A DNA stretch of 8,866 bases from JBCDBY01 sp039182715 (GTDB taxonomy: Bacteria > Planctomycetota > PLA2). Position numbers and translations under genes: made by a program. Each line of letters begins with the position of its first letter. The first letter of the stretch is position 1. The notes under the pieces are model-generated. The model saw only the letters and a list, made by a program, of their open reading frames with translations. It made no database searches and was not told the origin of the DNA. Shown in pieces: positions 1-6,214 of this stretch. Location: NCBI GenBank assembly GCA_039182715.1, contig JBCDBY010000194.1:1-8866 (forward strand), given 5' to 3'.

Positions 1-1
1 G

Positions 2-394
2 AAACCGGTCTTGCTGCTCGCGGCGCGGCTGCTGCCCTTCGTCACCCTCGCGGTGCGCGCCGTGCGCCTACGGCTCGACGACGAGCTGCTCGAAGCGGGC
101 GCGGTGGCGGGCCTCGGTCCGGTCCAGCGCTTTGTCCGTATCACGCTGCCGCTCATGCTGCCCGGCATCGCGCTCGGCTTCCTGCTGGGGCTGCTCTTCG
201 GGCTGCGTGAGGTGGATGCGATCGTCTTCACGCGCACCGGGACGCAGACGCTGCCGGTCCACCTCTACAACATGATCCACTACGGCTTCGACGTGCAGGT
301 GGCGGCACTCTCCATCCTCTGGACCGCCGGCGTGGCGCTGCTGCTGCTGATCGTGGCGCTCCTGGCCGGGTCACGCTTCCGGCTTCTGCCGTAA
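2..394 (+). CDS. ABC transporter permease, C-terminal part (iron(III)/thiamine-type), partial at window start
   Basis: This is the 3' end of an inner-membrane permease of a binding-protein-dependent ABC importer. The frame is open to the window edge, so about 130 C-terminal residues are seen and the true start lies outside. The key evidence is an EAA loop at nt 92-151: Glu-Ala, a Gly four residues after that Ala, then nine residues and I-T-L-P. This matches the permease consensus for the cytoplasmic loop that contacts the ATPase. It is followed by two hydrophobic membrane segments (about nt 155-200 and nt 300-375). The short, hydrophobic C-terminus after the EAA loop resembles the second half of the two-domain FbpB/ThiP-type permeases, but the substrate cannot be read from this fragment. 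The next gene starts 44 nt downstream and is unrelated, so this gene is probably the last of its transporter operon. The family call is secure; the substrate is a guess. Confidence 0.85.
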   Translation, partial: KPVLLLAARLLPFVTLAVRAVRLRLDDELLEAGAVAGLGPVQRFVRITLPLMLPGIALGFLLGLLFGLREVDAIVFTRTGTQTLPVHLYNMIHYGFDVQVAALSILWTAGVALLLLIVALLAGSRFRLLP

Positions 395-426
395 CCGCCG
401 GGCGGGCGGCTCCGTTTAGGATGGGC

Positions 427-432
427 GGAGGT
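427..432 (+). promoter_or_regulatory. Shine-Dalgarno site that fixes the HEAT-protein start
   Basis: A perfect GGAGGT lies 6 nt upstream of the ATG at 439. An in-frame ATG at 421 would give a protein six residues longer, but it lies upstream of this site and has no comparable ribosome binding site. The start at 439 also places a clean signal peptide at the N-terminus. Confidence 0.8.
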
Positions 433-438
433 CCATTC

Positions 439-1677
439 ATGCGGGTTTTCGTCATTCTGCTCGTATTCTCGACGTCTCCCAGTGCGTATCTCTGGGCGGA
501 CACCGTGCGCCTGCGCAACGGGTTGTCGGTCCACGGCGCCGTCGAGGAGGCGGGGGACGAGGTCATCGTCGAGTCGGACGGGCGCACCTACCGCTTCAAG
601 AAGAGCACGGTGAAGTCCATCGAGCGCGGCGAGAGCCTGCCGGAGCAGTACGCGCGCCGCAAGGCGAAGCTGGAGGCGACCGACGAGACGGGCTGGTTCC
701 GTCTCGCGCTCTGGGCGCGCGAGCACAAGCTGCGCGGGGCCGACGAGGCCTACGAGCGCGTGCTCGGCATCAACCCGGACCACCGTGCGGCGCGGCGCGA
801 ACTCGGCTACGAGCGCGTCGGCGAGGCGTGGGTGCGCGGCGACGAAGCGAAGCGGCGCAAGGGCTTCGTGCTCTGCGGCGGCCGCTGGGTGCTGCCGGAA
901 GAGGCGGACCGCCTCATGCGCGCCGGCCTCATGGAGCAGGCGCCCGCCACCGAAGAGCATCGCAAGCGCGCCATCGCGCTCGTGAAGGTGCTGCAGGACG
1001 ACGACCCCGCGATGCGTAAGCTCGCCATGCGGCAGATCGACGAGTTGCCCGATGCCGCCCTCATGCGGCCGATGCGCAAGGCGCTCTACGCGCCCGACCC
1101 GAAGGTGCGCGTCTTCGCCGTGAAGACGCTGTCGCGCATCGGCGATCGCGTCGCGCTGCCCTGGCTCATCCAGTCGAGCATGTACGACGCGCAGGCGGAT
1201 GTGCGCAACGCCGCGTTCCGCGCCATCAAGACGTTCCGCGACGAGGACGTCTTCTGGCCGTACGCGCGCGCACTCTACTCGAAGAACCCGCGCGTGCGCA
1301 TCCAGGCGGTCAAGGCGATCGCCGACCTCGACGACCTGCGCGGCGTCGACCTGATTCTGCGGCGCATCTCCATCGGCCTGGGCGCGTCCCCGCGCGTCAA
1401 CGTGCAGTTCGGCACGCAGAGTTCGTACGTCGCCGACTTCGACGTCGAGATCGCGCAGGCGGCGGCGATCGGCGATCCGATCGTGCGCACCATCCAGGAA
1501 GGCGTCATCCTCGACTTCAAGGTGCTCGGCGGTTCCGGCGAGCAGTGGATCGTGCAGGAGCGTCGCGCCTACGCGGGCGCGTTGGCCAACCTGACCGGTC
1601 GCGACTTCGGCGAGAACTGGAAGCAGTACGAGAAGCTCGCGAAGGAGCAGCAGCTGCCGCGCGTGAAGCTTCGTTAG
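439..1677 (+). CDS. Secreted HEAT-repeat protein with N-terminal barrel-like and TPR-like modules
   Basis: This 412-residue exported protein probably acts as a protein-protein scaffold; its partner is unknown. Residues 1-20 form a signal peptide ending in Leu-Trp-Ala before Asp21. Residues 21-64 form a small beta-rich module of the 'VRLRNG...G.V...G' type, also seen in the NPCBM protein of this window. Residues 84-120 resemble a TPR-like helical pair (WFRLALWAREHKL, then INPDHRAAR). Residues 121-157 carry two short W/G-containing elements (ELGYERV..AW and KGFVLCGGRWVLPEE) that I recall from planctomycete TPR/HEAT proteins. Residues 175-310 contain about four HEAT repeats with the usual D-P-x-V-R-x-x-A pattern (DDDPAMRKLA, APDPKVRVFA, AQADVRNAA, SKNPRVRIQA). 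Residues 317-390 are a non-repeat domain ending in ALANLTGRDFG. The start at 439 was chosen from the strong GGAGGT. The gene faces the minus-strand cluster and ends at a shared terminator. The HEAT call is firm; the biological role is unknown. Confidence 0.85.
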   Translation: MRVFVILLVFSTSPSAYLWADTVRLRNGLSVHGAVEEAGDEVIVESDGRTYRFKKSTVKSIERGESLPEQYARRKAKLEATDETGWFRLALWAREHKLRGADEAYERVLGINPDHRAARRELGYERVGEAWVRGDEAKRRKGFVLCGGRWVLPEEADRLMRAGLMEQAPATEEHRKRAIALVKVLQDDDPAMRKLAMRQIDELPDAALMRPMRKALYAPDPKVRVFAVKTLSRIGDRVALPWLIQSSMYDAQADVRNAAFRAIKTFRDEDVFWPYARALYSKNPRVRIQAVKAIADLDDLRGVDLILRRISIGLGASPRVNVQFGTQSSYVADFDVEIAQAAAIGDPIVRTIQEGVILDFKVLGGSGEQWIVQERRAYAGALANLTGRDFGENWKQYEKLAKEQQLPRVKLR

Positions 1678-1713
1678 GTTCGACGTCCGACGTCCGACGT
1701 TTGACGTCGAACC
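1677..1713. repeat. Tandem GACGTC heptamers inside an 11-bp perfect inverted repeat
   Basis: Four consecutive 7-bp units (CGACGTC, CGACGTC, CGACGTT, TGACGTC; 1681-1708) follow the HEAT gene stop directly. The first arm GGTTCGACGTC (1677-1687) and the last GACGTCGAACC (1703-1713) are exact reverse complements with a 15-nt loop, so the transcript can form a stable hairpin. The GACGTC core is itself palindromic. The element overlaps the last base of the stop codon. Its dispersal elsewhere in the genome cannot be seen here. Confidence 0.7.
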
Positions 1714-1719
1714 CAACTG

Positions 1720-1757
1720 AAAAGCGATCGCCACTCTTCCGAGGGCGATCGCTTTTT
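1720..1757. terminator. Bidirectional intrinsic terminator between convergent genes
   Basis: The arms AAAAGCGATCGCC (1720-1732) and GGCGATCGCTTTT (1744-1756) pair over 13 bp. The stem can extend by CTC/GAG (1734-1736 with 1741-1743) around a TTCC tetraloop, leaving A1733 bulged. T5 follows on the plus strand. The A4 run on the left gives T4 when read from the minus strand, so the same hairpin can end both the HEAT-protein transcript and the five-gene minus-strand transcript. Its place between two convergent stop codons (1677 and 1776) supports this role. Confidence 0.85.
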
Positions 1758-1775
1758 GGAGGTGTCTGTTCGGAG

Positions 1776-1928
1776 CTAGCGGACGCGGGTCTTCGGGAGA
1801 CCGTAGACGGAGCGGCCCGCGTTCCAGGTGCCGCGCTCCTTCATGAGCGCGATGCGCTCCTTGCGCGTGATCACGTTGCGCGAACGCTGCATGGTGCCCT
1901 TGAGCTTGAGGCTCTTGTGGATGGACAT
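1776..1928 (-). CDS. Small basic protein, TIGR04137 type
   Basis: This is a 50-residue, strongly basic protein beginning MSIHKSLKLKG and ending GLPKTRVR. The pattern M-S-[IM]-x-x-S-L near the start, R-[SN]-V-x-x-R-x-E-R-I in the middle, W-x-x-G near residue 35 and a G-L-P-K-[TV]-[RK]-V end matches my recollection of the small basic protein family (TIGR04137) of chlamydiae, verrucomicrobia and planctomycetes. The molecular role is not established as far as I know; the charge suggests RNA or ribosome binding. Residues 10-32 are rich in Lys and Arg with no hydrophobic stretch, so it is cytosolic. An AGAGG at 1937-1941 lies 8 nt upstream of the ATG, inside the last codons of the preceding SPOR-like gene, which stops only 5 nt upstream, so translation is probably coupled. 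It is the last gene before the shared terminator. The gene is short and easily missed by length cut-offs. Confidence 0.88.
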   Translation of the reverse strand: MSIHKSLKLKGTMQRSRNVITRKERIALMKERGTWNAGRSVYGLPKTRVR

Positions 1929-1933
1929 GGTGG

Positions 1934-2560
1934 CTACCTCTTCAACTGCACGAAATACGCTTCTTTGAACGGATCCGGATCGCCGACGGCCTTCAGCCCC
2001 TGAACCGTCGCGAGGAGCTTTTGCGCCTGCCGGTTCTTGTGAGGATTCGAAAGCCAGCTTCCGATCGTTACGACGAGTTTACCGTCCCGGTCCAGCCGCT
2101 CGATCGTCACTTCGTCCAGGCCCTGCCTCGCCAGGTCGTCCGCGACCGTCTTGGCAGCGATTTCCCCTTTTCTCGTATCGTCATAAGCGATGCAGCGAAT
2201 CGTCCAGACGGTCAAGGGCGTGCCGGTGCGGGCGATCGTCGCCTCGGCCCCTTCCTCGCCTTCGCCGGAGCCCGACACGAGGCCGAGCAGGAACGCGAGG
2301 ACGATCAGCAGGCAGGCGGTCACCGCCGCGACGACCACCTGTGACCGGCGGACCACGACGAGGGGCACGTCGCCCGAGTGGACGGAGACGTGAGGCCGAG
2401 ACTCCTGGGACCGGGAGACTTGGGGACTGGAGGGCTCGCGAGTCGGCTTGCGCGCGGGCTCGACGCGCGGCTTCGGCTGCTCCGGCGCGGGCGCTTCGTC
2501 CTCGTTGGAGGCGCGGCGGAGAAACTCGAGCAGATCCCGAGGGCGTTGTTGCTGAGACAT
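1934..2560 (-). CDS. Single-pass membrane protein with SPOR-like C-terminal domain
   Basis: This is a 208-residue protein with type II topology. Residues 1-18 look like a short amphipathic helix (PRDLLEFLRRA). Residues 20-65 are a Pro/Glu/Arg/Ser-rich, probably disordered cytoplasmic linker. Residues 74-96 are one membrane segment preceded by Arg71-Arg72, which fits an N-in orientation. Residues 97-108 are an acidic Gly/Glu linker. Residues 117-207 are a compact alpha/beta domain that begins WTIRCIAY, has a helix with A-A-K-T-V-A-D-D-L, a strand KLVVTIGSW and a final strand AYFVQLK. This order resembles SPOR domains, which bind denuded peptidoglycan at division sites, but the sequence match is loose. 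The start was chosen at MSQQQ because AGGAG lies 4 nt upstream; a longer frame would run into pdxA. It sits 61 nt after pdxA and 5 nt before the small basic protein gene. The membrane topology is firm; the SPOR label is tentative. Confidence 0.72.
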   Translation of the reverse strand: MSQQQRPRDLLEFLRRASNEDEAPAPEQPKPRVEPARKPTREPSSPQVSRSQESRPHVSVHSGDVPLVVVRRSQVVVAAVTACLLIVLAFLLGLVSGSGEGEEGAEATIARTGTPLTVWTIRCIAYDDTRKGEIAAKTVADDLARQGLDEVTIERLDRDGKLVVTIGSWLSNPHKNRQAQKLLATVQGLKAVGDPDPFKEAYFVQLKR

Positions 2561-2564
2561 GGAA

Positions 2565-2569
2565 CTCCT
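2565..2569 (-). promoter_or_regulatory. Ribosome binding site of the SPOR-like gene
   Basis: Read on the minus strand, AGGAG lies 4 nt before the ATG at 2560. It is the only clear ribosome binding site near this reading frame and sets the start at 2560 rather than at an upstream codon of the open frame inside pdxA. Confidence 0.6.
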
Positions 2570-2621
2570 ACTGTTCTGTTCTCTACGCCCAGTGTCTGTT
2601 GTACGGCCGACAGGCTGAATG

Positions 2622-3533
2622 TCAATCGGTCGCGGCCCAGCGCACGGCCCACTCGATCGCCGCCTGCATCGATGCGGCGCTCGCCATGTCGCGACCCGCG
2701 ATATCGAACGCCGTGCCGTGCGCCGGACTGGTGCGCACGACGGGCAGACCGAGCGAGATCTGCACCGCGCGATCGAACGCAAGCGCCTTCACCGGCGCGA
2801 GACCCTGGTCGTGGTACATCGCCAGAATCGCGTCGTAGCGGCGTCGCTGCGCCCACGTCGCGTCGCCCGGCCACGGACCGGAAACGTCGATTCCCTCGGC
2901 CTGCAGGCGCCGAATCGCGGGCGCGATGAAGTCGGCGTCCTCCGTGCCGAGGCGTCCCGCTTCCCCGGCGTGCGGGTTCAAGCCGAGCACCGCGATGCGC
3001 GGATTCGGCTTGCCGGCCAGAGCTGTGTGCAGCGTGCGCACGGCGCGCTCGACGCGGTCGCCGGTCATCGTCGCCGCGACGGCGCGCAGCGGAACGTGAT
3101 GTGTCAGGAGCGCGACCGCCGGCTCTTCCTCGTCCCAGACAAAGGTCATCAGCGCATCGGTTTCGAAGGCGCGTTCGAGCATCGGCGTGTGGCCGTCGGC
3201 CGGCCCGTCCGCGAGGACGCACGCCTCCTTCGAAATCGGCCCGGTCACCAGCGCGTCGTGGCGTCCCGCCTTGACAGCGGCGATGGCCGCATCGAGCGCC
3301 GCCAGCGCTGCCCGTCCCCCCGCCGCGGTCGCGCCGCGCGGCTCGGGCGGATCGCCCGCCGAAGGAACCGACACCACCTCGGTTTCCTCGTCGAAGAGCG
3401 CCGGATCGCCGAAGACCGTCGCGTGTACGCCGGCCGGCAGCGAGGCCAACGCCTTGCGGATGACCTCCGGCCCTATCCCGAACGGGTCGCCCGCCGTGAT
3501 GGCGAGACGGATTTCGCGCGTCGTCGTGCCCAT
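2622..3533 (-). CDS. pdxA: 4-hydroxythreonine-4-phosphate dehydrogenase (PdxA)
   Basis: PdxA oxidises 4-phosphohydroxy-L-threonine in the DXP-dependent route to pyridoxal 5'-phosphate, in the cytosol. The 303-residue product carries the family landmarks in order: ITAGDPFGIGPEV (12-24), DALVTGPISKEA (93-104), GHTPMLE (114-120), THHVPL (144-149), GLNPHAGEAG (184-193), AMYHDQGLAPVK (238-249) and LGLPVVRTSPAHGTAFDIAG (261-280). His146, His188 and His272 match the three metal-binding histidines known in E. coli PdxA. The protein is shorter than the usual ~330 residues, the gaps falling in loops and not at these motifs. The usual Ala of GDPAGIGPE is Phe here (Phe18). The start at 3533 gives the normal short lead before the first strand, but puts the first 61 nt inside the upstream VWA gene and has no good Shine-Dalgarno site, which suggests coupled translation. 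The downstream neighbour is a membrane protein with no link to vitamin B6. Confidence 0.95.
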   Translation of the reverse strand: MGTTTREIRLAITAGDPFGIGPEVIRKALASLPAGVHATVFGDPALFDEETEVVSVPSAGDPPEPRGATAAGGRAALAALDAAIAAVKAGRHDALVTGPISKEACVLADGPADGHTPMLERAFETDALMTFVWDEEEPAVALLTHHVPLRAVAATMTGDRVERAVRTLHTALAGKPNPRIAVLGLNPHAGEAGRLGTEDADFIAPAIRRLQAEGIDVSGPWPGDATWAQRRRYDAILAMYHDQGLAPVKALAFDRAVQISLGLPVVRTSPAHGTAFDIAGRDMASAASMQAAIEWAVRWAATD

Positions 3534-6214
3534 GCGTCAAGTGGCAGCAGCATCGCCGCCAGCGCGAGAAATGGCAACCAGAGCGGACGCGTCCGGGCCG
3601 TGGTGGCGACCGGGGGCACCAGCGCGGCGGCGAGCGGCACGTCGAGGTGCTCGGGACCCTCCACCAGCCGCAGGAGGGCATCCCCGTCGATGCCGATCTC
3701 GCCCAACTCCGGGTCGCGCGAGGGCGGCAACACGAAGTCGCGCGTGAGCAGGGGCCGCGCCTCGGTGCCGATGCGCACGCGCGCGGCGACGACCGCCTCG
3801 CGTTCCAGGCTTTGCGCCTCGTAGCGATCGGAGCGACGCAACGTCGGGACCGGCTCCCCGTCCAGTTCGAGCCGCAGCGGCAGGTCGGTCCGCGGGCGCC
3901 CGTCCTCGCCGTAGACCTGCAGCAGCACGCGCCGCCCGCCGTCGCCGAGGCGCACCGTCATCTGCACCGCCGCGTTGGCGCGGTCCGGCAGAACCGAGCG
4001 CAGCAGCTGTCCCATCATGCGCGAGAACTCGGGGTGTTCGCGAAGCGTTCGCCCGCCGCGCGCCTCGGGGTCGGTCATCAGCGCTGCCGACGTGCCGAGC
4101 CCGATGCGCCGGTAGGCCAGGAGCGAGGGACCCTCGTCACCACCGCGCGCGGCGGACCAGGAGGCGAAGCGCGGTTTGCTCTCCTCGATGCCGGCCACCT
4201 CCGGCAACGTCTCCGGTTCGATGCCCTTGAACATGCCGGGCGGTGCCGCGCGACTGACGAGAATCGGAGCGCCGGGCGGCGGCGTGTTGTCGTCGGTGGG
4301 GGGCTCCGGCTTCGGTTCCTGCTCCGGTTCCTTCTCGGGCTCGCGCTCCTTTTGCGGCTCCTCCTTCTTGGGTGCATTGCGCTCCGCGTCGCGGCCGCGC
4401 TCGTCGCGCGCGCGCACCACCCGCAGCGTGTCCTGCGTGACCACCTGCGGGATCTCGGCGGCGTGCGACACGTCCCACAGCACGCCGCGTCCCCAACGCA
4501 CCAGGTTGCCCATCAGCCGCCGGTTCGTGTCGAAGCCGATGCCGACGCAGGAGAGCGTGATCTTCTCGGCCGTGCCGGCGGTCACGAGATCGCGCCAGCG
4601 ACCGTTGTCGGTCGGCTCGCCGTCCGAGAGCAGCACGATGTGGCGAATCGGCGTCGGCTCCTTGTCGAGCACGCGATAGGCGAGCTGGAGCGCCGCGAAC
4701 ATCGCCGTGCGGCCTCGCGCCTGCAGGCGCGCCACGCGTCCGTAGACCTCCTGCGCGTTGCCCGCCTGGCGCGGGGCCATGATGACCTCCGCGGTGTCGC
4801 CAAACGCGATCACGGAGATCCGGTCGTCGCGGGTCAGCGCGTCGGCCGACGCGGCGGCGGCCATCTTCGCGCGCTGGATCTTCTCGCCGATCATGCTGCC
4901 CGAACGGTCCACGAGCAGGCAGAGCGAGATCGGATACGCCTGCGTCTTCTCCTCCTTGATCTCGATCTTCGGCTGCGGGTCCTCGTTCTTGTCGGGCGGC
5001 GTCGGCTTGTCCTCGCTCGCCTGCCGCGCCTCGACCTCGACCGGCAGCAGGAACGCCGCCGGCGAGTCCGCGAGCCGCGCGAGGCCGGGGCCCTCGCTGC
5101 CGCCGACCGCCAGCAGGCCGCCGCCGCGCTCCCCGATGAAACTGGCGAGAGCGCCCGCGTCGAGCGCGCGCGCGTCGGCGTCGGGCAGCAGCACGACCGC
5201 GTCATAGCCGTCGAGCTTCGCGTCCGCGCCCGCGACGGTCACCTCCATGCCCTGGCTCTCCAGCGCCTCCGCGACCAGCGAGCGACGCTTCTGCGCCGCG
5301 AGCACCAGCACCTTGGGCGCGCCCGCGACGCGCAGCATGGTGTCGGCGAGGTTGTCGTCGGGCGACCGGTCCCCGCGCAGAAGCAGCTGCACCGCGTACT
5401 CGCCGGGCCCCAGCGGCAGCGCGGGTACCTGGACCTCGTTGCGTCCGGCCTGCAGGACGATCGGCTGCGTCGCGACCTCCTTGCCGTCGACGTAGACGGT
5501 GGCTTCCGCGCGCGCCTCCGCCTCCGCTTCCACCAGCGCCACCAGGTCCGGCACCTTGCCCGGCTCCTCCACCTCGCTGGCGCGCAGCCGCAGCACGCGG
5601 AACGACGCCGCCGATTGCGGGACCCGGTCGGGCACGCCGATCGCCTGCACCTCGACGCGCCGGCGCCGCAGGCGACGCGCCGCTTCGTTGGCGTCGCCGC
5701 GGTTCGCGCGTCCGTCGCTGAGCACGACGAATCGGAGCGGCCGCGTCGTGCCCGCGCGCACCGCCGCCAGTCGCAGCGCCTCCGCGATGTCGGTGACGGG
5801 GCGCGGATCCGCGGCGATCTCGTCCCTCGATGCGATCGACTTCGCCTCGGCGCCGAAGGTGATGAGGCGCGCCTCCGTGTCGGCCGGGAGCGCCTCGCGC
5901 ATCTGTTCGAGTCCGCGCACGCCGACCGAGGGCGACGTATCCGCCAGCACGAATACCGCCCCGGTCTGCTCGCCGCGTTCGATGTAGAACGGGCCGCACA
6001 GCACCGCGACCAGACAGCCGAGAATCGCCGCGCGCAGCAGACCGAGCCGCACCGGGCGCATCCCGCCGCGCCGACGCAGCAGCGGCATGAGCGCGAGGAT
6101 GGCAACCGCCGGGATCGCGAGCCAGAGCCGCTGCGGCAGCTCGAACTGCACCGCCGGCAGCTCGGCCAACGCGTCGCGCAGCAGCGTCAGCGGATCAGAA
6201 GGGGGCGCACCCAT
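3473..6214 (-). CDS. Large membrane-anchored double-VWA protein with amidotransferase-like domain
   Basis: This is a 913-residue envelope protein of the kind common in planctomycetes. Residues 28-46 and 57-77 are two N-terminal membrane helices (BatA-like start). Residues 84-195 are a first VWA-like domain: DTSPS (92-96) fits the metal-site D-x-S-x-S and LSDGR (165-169) the later Asp. Residues 200-295 look like a beta-sandwich. Residues 300-392 resemble the class I glutamine-amidotransferase-like fold (VLVLAAQ; YDAVVLLPDA; GGGLLAVGG), followed by the usual LLPV; no catalytic Cys is evident. Residues 428-595 are a classical VWA domain with an intact site: D436, S438, S440, T503, D531. Residues 606-648 are a Glu/Lys/Pro-rich linker. 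Residues 695-745 (GLGTSAALMTD...) resemble the sector that follows in such proteins. Residues 877-893 are a C-terminal membrane helix followed by Arg-Arg-Arg. The start overlaps the NPCBM gene by 28 nt without a strong ribosome site. Metal-dependent ligand binding is likely; the partner is unknown. Confidence 0.88.
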   Translation of the reverse strand: MGAPPSDPLTLLRDALAELPAVQFELPQRLWLAIPAVAILALMPLLRRRGGMRPVRLGLLRAAILGCLVAVLCGPFYIERGEQTGAVFVLADTSPSVGVRGLEQMREALPADTEARLITFGAEAKSIASRDEIAADPRPVTDIAEALRLAAVRAGTTRPLRFVVLSDGRANRGDANEAARRLRRRRVEVQAIGVPDRVPQSAASFRVLRLRASEVEEPGKVPDLVALVEAEAEARAEATVYVDGKEVATQPIVLQAGRNEVQVPALPLGPGEYAVQLLLRGDRSPDDNLADTMLRVAGAPKVLVLAAQKRRSLVAEALESQGMEVTVAGADAKLDGYDAVVLLPDADARALDAGALASFIGERGGGLLAVGGSEGPGLARLADSPAAFLLPVEVEARQASEDKPTPPDKNEDPQPKIEIKEEKTQAYPISLCLLVDRSGSMIGEKIQRAKMAAAASADALTRDDRISVIAFGDTAEVIMAPRQAGNAQEVYGRVARLQARGRTAMFAALQLAYRVLDKEPTPIRHIVLLSDGEPTDNGRWRDLVTAGTAEKITLSCVGIGFDTNRRLMGNLVRWGRGVLWDVSHAAEIPQVVTQDTLRVVRARDERGRDAERNAPKKEEPQKEREPEKEPEQEPKPEPPTDDNTPPPGAPILVSRAAPPGMFKGIEPETLPEVAGIEESKPRFASWSAARGGDEGPSLLAYRRIGLGTSAALMTDPEARGGRTLREHPEFSRMMGQLLRSVLPDRANAAVQMTVRLGDGGRRVLLQVYGEDGRPRTDLPLRLELDGEPVPTLRRSDRYEAQSLEREAVVAARVRIGTEARPLLTRDFVLPPSRDPELGEIGIDGDALLRLVEGPEHLDVPLAAALVPPVATTARTRPLWLPFLALAAMLLPLDAWARRRAKSVSPSRRATRSG

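Noticed and set aside
395..409. Small GC hairpin (CCGCC/GGCGG) after the ABC permease stop
   Set aside because: The stem is 5 bp with no following T-run. In DNA this GC-rich such stems are expected by chance, so I do not call it a terminator.
416..421. TAGGAT just before the HEAT gene, the same hexamer as the phosphatase -10
   Set aside because: The hexamer 17 nt upstream (393-398) has no likeness to a -35 box, and a start near 428 would remove the strong ribosome binding site at 427-432.
280..1734. A 484-codon open frame on the minus strand, opposite the HEAT gene
   Set aside because: It is rich in Arg, Ala, Leu and His and has no recognisable motif. It crosses the terminator and the heptamer repeat and overlaps the end of the ABC permease gene, all of which argue against a real gene.
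1724..1752. Two GCGATCGC octamers, resembling the HIP1 element of cyanobacteria
   Set aside because: They are the two arms of the terminator stem. Gene content does not suggest a cyanobacterium and there is no wider HIP1 enrichment that I can see.
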